A DNA stretch of 64,000 nt from Acidobacteriota bacterium. Lineage in GTDB: Bacteria > Acidobacteriota > Terriglobia > Bryobacterales > Bryobacteraceae. This document shows positions 63,837 through 64,000 of this stretch, in pieces; positions within the stretch are counted from its first letter, which is position 1; each line of letters starts with the position of its first letter. The notes beneath the pieces are model-generated. The model was not told where the DNA came from, did no database searches, and saw nothing but the letters and a program-made list of their open reading frames with translations. Location: assembly GCA_017307505.1 (NCBI GenBank), contig JAFKEE010000039.1, forward strand, positions 62,001-126,000, in the 5' to 3' direction. The position numbers and the translations under genes were made by a program.

Positions 63837-64000
63837 ATGCTGCCCCGCCGTTCTTTCCTGACCCTCCCCTTAGCCGCCTGCCTCCAGGGCGCCGAAGACC
63901 AGCCCTGGGCCGTCTCCCGGCCCGACCTCAAGGTCTACATTCCGGAGAAGCCCGGCGGCGCCGACAATACCAATCAGCACTTCCAGGTAGTCGCCCTGCC
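63837..64000 (+). CDS. Exported BNR/sialidase-like protein (N-terminal part, cut by window edge)
   Basis: 54 codons to the window end. Leader MLPRRSFLTLPLAACLQGA is Tat-like. The mature start, VSRPDLKVYIPEKPGG then DNTNQHFQVVAL, resembles the N-terminus of exo-sialidase-like BNR proteins (DNxHF motif), a tentative call on little sequence. AGGTG lies six bases before the ATG and only 9 bases follow the dehydrogenase stop, so the two are cotranscribed. Confidence 0.6.
   Translation, partial: MLPRRSFLTLPLAACLQGAEDQPWAVSRPDLKVYIPEKPGGADNTNQHFQVVAL

Overview
The window looks like chromosomal DNA of a high-GC Gram-negative soil acidobacterium, most likely of the Bryobacterales/Solibacter group. 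The evidence is three very large Oar-like TonB-dependent receptors with carboxypeptidase-regulatory N-termini, a DUF1587/1592/1588/1585 planctomycete-type cytochrome paired with a DUF1552 protein, an exported ThuA-family protein, Tat-type N-termini on many metabolic enzymes, and lpxB (lipid A, hence an outer membrane). This assignment is inference from gene content. No rRNA, tRNA or CRISPR array was seen.

Layout. 1-503: tail of an unidentified gene, then a non-coding stretch with three degenerate 21-bp direct repeats. 0.5-9.3 kb: DUF1275 membrane protein, lpxB with a catalytically dead M1-peptidase-like protein, a run of small genes ending in uppS and NIPSNAP, and an ECF42-type sigma factor with its DGPF/YCII partner. 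9.4-17.7 kb: TPR protein, Tat-type dienelactone hydrolase, a GAF-AAA-Fis sigma-54 activator divergent from an AhpD-like gene with a sigma-54 promoter, exported FAH and Gfo/Idh/MocA proteins, 6-phosphofructokinase, and a FecR-domain protein. 17.9-28.9 kb: a GH18-NodB-GT2 fusion, a GH172 (DUF2961) protein, an exported methyltransferase, and the DUF1552/DUF1592 pair. 29-36.7 kb: the yggS-cocE-guaB operon with a clear terminator, divergent from a four-gene operon (PD-(D/E)XK-like protein, DUF697-like, DsbA-like, SDR). 36.8-45.7 kb: MFS plus OYE-like operon; an operon of a Cys-rich exported protein, a TonB receptor and a CxCCH-containing BNR protein; xseA; cytochrome c'-like protein. 46-55.2 kb: second TonB receptor, PQQ-type propeller, acyltransferase 3, lipoprotein, TIM-barrel isomerase and ThuA. 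55.3-64 kb: a GntR-controlled catabolic island.

The most coherent system is the GntR island (55.3-64 kb). An FCD-type GntR regulator and an ACS-family MFS transporter form one operon. A TonB receptor and a BNR/LamG sialidase-like enzyme form a second. A D-2-hydroxyacid dehydrogenase plus a further secreted enzyme form a third. All three start from two intergenic regions, and each region carries a mirrored pair of one 12-bp element (TGAGATATCAGA and its reverse complement) flanking or overlapping sigma-70-like promoters. This reads as one glycan or sugar-acid uptake and degradation regulon under one repressor. Other items for follow-up are the M1 pseudo-peptidase in the lpxB operon, the sigma-54 activator/AhpD-like divergon with its nested dyads, the three-domain polysaccharide enzyme, and the Cys-rich/TonB/CxCCH operon.
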